Source: an uncultured Collinsella sp. (GTDB lineage Bacteria > Actinomycetota > Coriobacteriia > Coriobacteriales > Coriobacteriaceae). Taken from it: a DNA stretch of 8,539 bases. Numbering within the stretch: the stretch's first letter is position 1; each line of letters opens with the position of its first letter. Below are positions 5,318 to 8,539 of the stretch, in pieces. The translations under genes and the position numbers were made by a program. The DNA lies in NCBI GenBank assembly GCA_900756725.1, contig CAAELJ010000150.1, positions 1 to 8,539 of the forward strand, in the 5' to 3' direction. The notes below the pieces were generated by a model that did not search any database, had not been told where the DNA came from, and worked only from the letters and a program-made list of their open reading frames with translations.

Positions 5318-7534
5318 TTAGCCGACCGTATCGTCAGGCGTGGGCGAGGGGTCGGGAGTGGGCGTAGGCGTAGGCGTGCCGCCATCGCCGCCGGTCGAGC
5401 CACCAGTGGAGCCGCCCGTCGAGCCACCAGTGGAGCCGCCCGTCGAGCCACCGGTCGTACCGGTGCCGCCGGTGGTGTCGCCGCCCGTGGTCTCGGTGGT
5501 CGTGGTCGTCGTGGTAGTTGTTGTGGTGGTTTCCTCTTCCTCTTCGTCCTCGTCCTTGTCGTCGTTCTCCGACTTCTTGGTGTTGTTGGTGCCGTAGAAC
5601 TTCCAGACGCTGTTGTTCTTGTAGGTGGGCGCCGTTCCGGTCGCAAACTCCTCGCGCTCGGTACCGGTCAGAACGGTGTTCATAAACCGCTTAAAGACAG
5701 GCAGGTTGGTGCTGTCGCCCAGCAGGTCCGTGCCGTACTTTTGGATGGGGATCTCGCCCGCGGAATAGCCGGTCCACAGGGCGCACGCCAGCTGCGGGGT
5801 ATAGCCGCAGAACCAAAGGTTGGTGGTGTTGTCGGTGGTGCCCGTCTTGCCGGCATAGGGCTGGTTGACACTCAGGGCGCCGGCAGCACCCGTACCGCTG
5901 CCCTTCATGACGCCGGACAGAACATCGGTGACCGCGGCGGCCTCGCCCTCGGTAAGCACCTGTGAGGGATTGTCGGTGTGCTGGTACAGCACCGAACCGG
6001 TACGAGAATCAATCTCGGTGATGGCGATCGGCTGGCGATAGTAGCCGCCGTTGGCAAACGTCGCGTAGGCGGCGGCCATCTCGAGTGGCGAGATCGAGCC
6101 GGTGCCGAGCGTCATGACGGGAACGTCCTCGATGTTGTCCTTGGCGGGGTCGATGCCGAGCTTTTTGACGAGCGAGATGATCTTGCTGTTGCCGACGGCT
6201 TCCGCCACCTGGATGTAGCCGGTGTTGGAGGAGTATGCCGTCGCCTGCTTAAGCGTGATGTTGCCGTAGCTCTGGTTGGCGTAATTTTGGACCTCGGTCG
6301 TGGTGCCCTTGGCCTTGAGCGGCGAGTTGCAGTTGAGGGTGACGTTGGGGTTCATGCCGTTTTGGATGGCAGTTGCCAGCGTAAAGGCCTTAAAGGTGGA
6401 GCCGACGGGACGCTTGGCCGTGGCATGGTTTACGTGGTTCTCGTCGGCGTTGTAGTCGTAGCCGCCCACCATGCACTTGATGTAGCCGGTCTTGGGGTCG
6501 ACGACGACCATGCCCATGTCCAGGCCGTCAAGCGAGAGCGTGTCGAGCTGCTCGCGGACGGCATTCTCTGCCACCTGCTGCATCGTGGGGTCGATGGTGG
6601 TCTTGACGGTCAGGCCGCCCTTAAAGAGCACGTCGGTCGAGAACTCCTGCTCCAGCAGCTGCTTGACGTAGGAGACAAAGTAGGGCTGCGAGTATACGTC
6701 GACGCCGCTGCCCGAGATTTCGGTCACATTGAGGGTGATGGGCTCGGCCTGTGCGGCATCGTGCTCCTCCTGGGTGATGTGGCCCAGGCGCAGCATGTTG
6801 TCGAGAACCTTGTTGCGGCGAGACAGTGCCAGATCGGGATTGACCGTGGGGTCGTACTGCGAAGGCGAGTTGGGAAGGCCGATGAGTAGCGCGGCCTCGC
6901 TCAGGGTGAGGTCGGCGGCGCTCTTGGACAGATAGGTCTCGGCTGCGGCCTCGATGCCGTAGGCGCCGTGGCCGTAATAGATGGTGTTGAGGTACATCAT
7001 GAGGATCTCGTCTTTGGAGTACATGTCCTCCATCTTGATGGCGATGTAGGCCTCGCGCACCTTACGCTCAATGGTCGAGTCGAATTGCTCCTCCTGCAGG
7101 ATGGTGTTGCGCACAAGCTGCTGGGTGATCGTCGAGGCGCCTTCGTGCCCGCCGCCGAGGGTTGCCACCGCAGCACGCGCGATACCCCACAGGTCGATAC
7201 CGCCGTGCTCGTAGAAGCGCTCGTCCTCGACGTCAACGGTGCCCTGCAGCACGTAGGGGGAGACCTCGTCCTTGGTGATGGACTTGCGGTTTTGCGTGTA
7301 GAAGCTCGCGATCTTGTTGCCGTTACAGTCGACGATCTCGGTGGGCTCGCTCACCAGATACGCGTTGGCGTCGGTGTAGTCGGGCAGATCGGACAGCCAG
7401 CGGTTGACGTTACCGACCATGCCGATGCCAAACGCCACGCCCGCAATCAGCAGAAAGCCCAAAAACGAGAGCAGGATTATGGGCAGGGCGTGCGTCTTTG
7501 AACGGCTGTGTCCCTGTCGTTGGCGAGGACCCAT
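5318..7534 (-). CDS. Class A penicillin-binding protein (peptidoglycan glycosyltransferase/transpeptidase)
   Basis: 738 residues from the start at 7534. A short basic cytoplasmic N-terminus precedes one membrane segment (about 15-41), anchoring an extracellular enzyme that polymerises lipid II and cross-links the peptides. The GT51 domain (about 70-245) shows VEDERFYEH with catalytic E103, GASTITQQL (132-140), RKVRE (157-161), and YLNTIYYGHGAYGIEAAAE (181-199). The transpeptidase domain (about 340-625) has S379-T-F-K382 (acylated serine), S435-S-N437 and K563-T-G565, so both activities should be intact. From about 655 the tail is low-complexity: an acidic run, twelve threonines (669-680), GGST repeats, and a Pro-Thr end; it probably extends into the wall as a flexible linker. 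No PASTA or UB2H domain is visible. The gene resembles pbpA/ponA/mrcA types, but I cannot fix an orthologue name. It is convergent with argR and divergent from the U32 gene. Confidence 0.94.
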   Translation of the reverse strand: MGPRQRQGHSRSKTHALPIILLSFLGFLLIAGVAFGIGMVGNVNRWLSDLPDYTDANAYLVSEPTEIVDCNGNKIASFYTQNRKSITKDEVSPYVLQGTVDVEDERFYEHGGIDLWGIARAAVATLGGGHEGASTITQQLVRNTILQEEQFDSTIERKVREAYIAIKMEDMYSKDEILMMYLNTIYYGHGAYGIEAAAETYLSKSAADLTLSEAALLIGLPNSPSQYDPTVNPDLALSRRNKVLDNMLRLGHITQEEHDAAQAEPITLNVTEISGSGVDVYSQPYFVSYVKQLLEQEFSTDVLFKGGLTVKTTIDPTMQQVAENAVREQLDTLSLDGLDMGMVVVDPKTGYIKCMVGGYDYNADENHVNHATAKRPVGSTFKAFTLATAIQNGMNPNVTLNCNSPLKAKGTTTEVQNYANQSYGNITLKQATAYSSNTGYIQVAEAVGNSKIISLVKKLGIDPAKDNIEDVPVMTLGTGSISPLEMAAAYATFANGGYYRQPIAITEIDSRTGSVLYQHTDNPSQVLTEGEAAAVTDVLSGVMKGSGTGAAGALSVNQPYAGKTGTTDNTTNLWFCGYTPQLACALWTGYSAGEIPIQKYGTDLLGDSTNLPVFKRFMNTVLTGTEREEFATGTAPTYKNNSVWKFYGTNNTKKSENDDKDEDEEEEETTTTTTTTTTTTETTGGDTTGGTGTTGGSTGGSTGGSTGGSTGGSTGGDGGTPTPTPTPDPSPTPDDTVG
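5397..5452. repeat. 24-bp tandem repeat within the PBP tail
   Basis: Two identical 24-bp units (5397-5420 and 5421-5444) and the beginning of a third (5445-5452) lie in tandem. Each unit consists of two related 12-bp halves, so the minus strand encodes a repeated Gly-Gly-Ser-Thr block. The period is a multiple of three, so gain or loss of a unit would keep the frame and change only the tail length. Confidence 0.85.
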
Positions 7535-7540
7535 ATATTG

Positions 7541-7546
7541 ACCTCC
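7541..7546 (-). promoter_or_regulatory. Ribosome binding site deciding the PBP start
   Basis: On the minus strand GGAGGT lies 6 nt before the ATG at 7534-7532. The frame stays open for 41 further codons upstream to an ATG at 7657, but that stretch has no hydrophobic or domain character and would place this strong site inside the gene, so the start at 7534 is preferred. Confidence 0.88.
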
Positions 7547-7696
7547 AGGTATGTCGTGCCAGACGGTGGATGTGCCGTCGGGGCAGGATGGACATAAGTT
7601 ATTACACGATAAACCAAACGGGGCGCGCGAGGCCTCGTGTATGCTGGAAGACGGCATTTTTCAGAGTGAATGCATACCTTGGTAAGGAGTTTGTCG

Positions 7697-8539
7697 ATGG
7701 CGATTCGGACGATGGGGCCGAGCGGACAATACGAGACTGGATTGGATGTTGTCAGTGCGGCGCTGCCCGAGCTGCTGGCGCCGGCGGGCGGACTCGACCA
7801 GATGCTTGCGGCTATCGCCGCGGGTGCCGATGCCATCTATGCGGGGTTGGGCGGCTTTAACGCCCGTGTGAGCGCCCATGGCTTTACGGATAACGAGTTT
7901 GCGCGCGGCTGCGCCGTGGCGCATGCCCATGGCGTGCATGTGTACGCAACGCTCAACGTGTTCGTGTTTGACGATGAGTTGTCCGACGCGGTGGCGTTGG
8001 GAGCTCATGCACTGGAGCTGGGCGCCGATGCTCTGATTGTCGCCGATGCCGGGTTGGCCTGCGCGCTGCGCGCGGCGATTCCCGGGGTCGAGATTCACCT
8101 GTCCACGCAGGCGGGCGCTCATAGCGAGGGTGCCGTGCGGCTTGCCGCCGATGAACTGGGGGTCGAGCGCGTGACGACGGCACGCGAGCTGACGGTCGAC
8201 GAGATTGCGGCGCTATGTGCCACGGGCGTGCCCATCGAGGTATTCTGCCACGGTGCGATTTGCATCGGCTATTCGGGGGCGTGCGAGTTCTCGGCCCTGC
8301 GGCGTGGGCGCTCGGCGATGCGCGGCGACTGCACGCAGCCGTGCCGTCTGGCGTACGACCTAGTGGACGAGGCGGGGCAGAGTGTTGTTGCCGTCGAGGG
8401 AGACCGCCTGCTTTGTCCGCGTGACTATCTGGGTATCGCGCACCTGCCCGAGCTTGTTGCCGCCGGCGTGGCATCGCTCAAGATCGAGGGACGCATGAAG
8501 AATCCCGATTACGTATTCAACGTGGTGAGGGTGTGGCGT
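7697..8539 (+). CDS. Peptidase U32 family protein, 3' end missing
   Basis: 281 codons are open to the window edge; the family is commonly 400 residues or longer, so the C-terminus lies outside. ATG 7697 follows AAGGAG (7684-7689) by 7 nt. LLAPAGGLDQMLAAIAAGADAIYAG (26-50) is the typical family opening, here preceded by about 25 extra residues. EVFCHGAICIGYSGACEFS (181-199) matches the U32 signature except for F at a position normally I/L/V/M. GDCTQPCR (210-217) and SLKIEGRMK (260-268) are also characteristic. Cysteines C189, C196, C212 and C240 (C216 is an alternative) fit the four-Cys iron-sulfur site of studied members. Despite the name, characterised relatives such as TrhP (tRNA wobble-uridine hydroxylation), RlhA (23S rRNA hydroxylation) and UbiU/UbiV are oxygen-independent hydroxylases. 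RNA hydroxylation is my best guess; the subgroup cannot be settled from this fragment. Confidence 0.9.
   Translation, partial: MAIRTMGPSGQYETGLDVVSAALPELLAPAGGLDQMLAAIAAGADAIYAGLGGFNARVSAHGFTDNEFARGCAVAHAHGVHVYATLNVFVFDDELSDAVALGAHALELGADALIVADAGLACALRAAIPGVEIHLSTQAGAHSEGAVRLAADELGVERVTTARELTVDEIAALCATGVPIEVFCHGAICIGYSGACEFSALRRGRSAMRGDCTQPCRLAYDLVDEAGQSVVAVEGDRLLCPRDYLGIAHLPELVAAGVASLKIEGRMKNPDYVFNVVRVWR

Noticed and set aside
5174..6889. Two long plus-strand frames (5174-5965 and 5978-6889) opposite the PBP gene
   Set aside because: The minus-strand frame carries every catalytic motif of a class A PBP; the plus-strand products are Gly/Arg/Val-rich shadows, and the first also runs through both terminators.
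7535..7657. An upstream start for the PBP gene at 7657
   Set aside because: It would add 41 residues without domain character and bury the strong GGAGGT at 7541-7546 inside the gene.
1..8539. Mobile elements, CRISPR arrays, tRNA/rRNA genes, or a defence or other novel multi-gene system
   Set aside because: I saw no transposase, integrase, terminal repeats, regularly spaced repeats, tRNA-like folds or gene cluster of that sort. Apart from one unassigned glycosyltransferase-like gene, every gene belongs to a conserved housekeeping family.

Overview
The window is an ordinary-looking chromosomal segment from what is most likely a Coriobacteriia actinobacterium, probably close to Collinsella. Several things point that way: moderately high GC content; rpsD lying between rpsK and rpoA, and truA directly after rplQ, which is typical of Actinobacteria, whereas Bacillus-type Firmicutes carry rpsD elsewhere and place ECF transporter genes before truA; and a monoderm-style class A penicillin-binding protein with a long Thr/Gly/Pro tail. 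The genus is an inference from general knowledge, not from a search.

Region 1 (1-2501, + strand) is the distal end of the alpha operon of ribosomal protein genes: the 3' part of rpsK (uS11), rpsD (uS4), rpoA (RNA polymerase alpha) and rplQ (bL17). The gaps are 19-32 nt and the downstream genes have good Shine-Dalgarno sites. The operon closes with a perfect 10-bp hairpin and a T7 tract at 2471-2501. Region 2 (2537-3361) is truA (tRNA pseudouridine synthase). Its best candidate promoter (2442-2469) starts on the rplQ stop codon and would initiate inside the terminator hairpin.

Region 3 (3362-4563) is a 152-nt intergenic stretch with short direct and inverted repeats, followed by a glycosyltransferase-like gene that I cannot name. 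It is cysteine-rich and has a degenerate metal-binding motif. Region 4 (4564-5215) is argR, the arginine repressor, preceded by two dyad-symmetric sequences and followed by an intrinsic terminator. The usual corepressor motif GDDT reads GNDT here.

Region 5 (5257-7534, - strand) is a class A PBP (glycosyltransferase plus transpeptidase) convergent with argR, with its own terminator and a low-complexity tail encoded partly by a 24-bp tandem repeat. Region 6 (7697-8539, + strand) is the 5' part of a peptidase-U32-family gene, divergent from the PBP gene and cut by the window edge.

The genes are mostly housekeeping: translation, transcription, tRNA modification, arginine regulation, cell-wall synthesis, and probably RNA modification by the U32 protein. 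I found no mobile element, CRISPR array, tRNA or rRNA, and nothing that amounts to a new multi-gene system. The points worth following up are local: the overlapping promoter and terminator, the ArgR pocket change, the odd glycosyltransferase and its upstream repeats, and the PBP tail.
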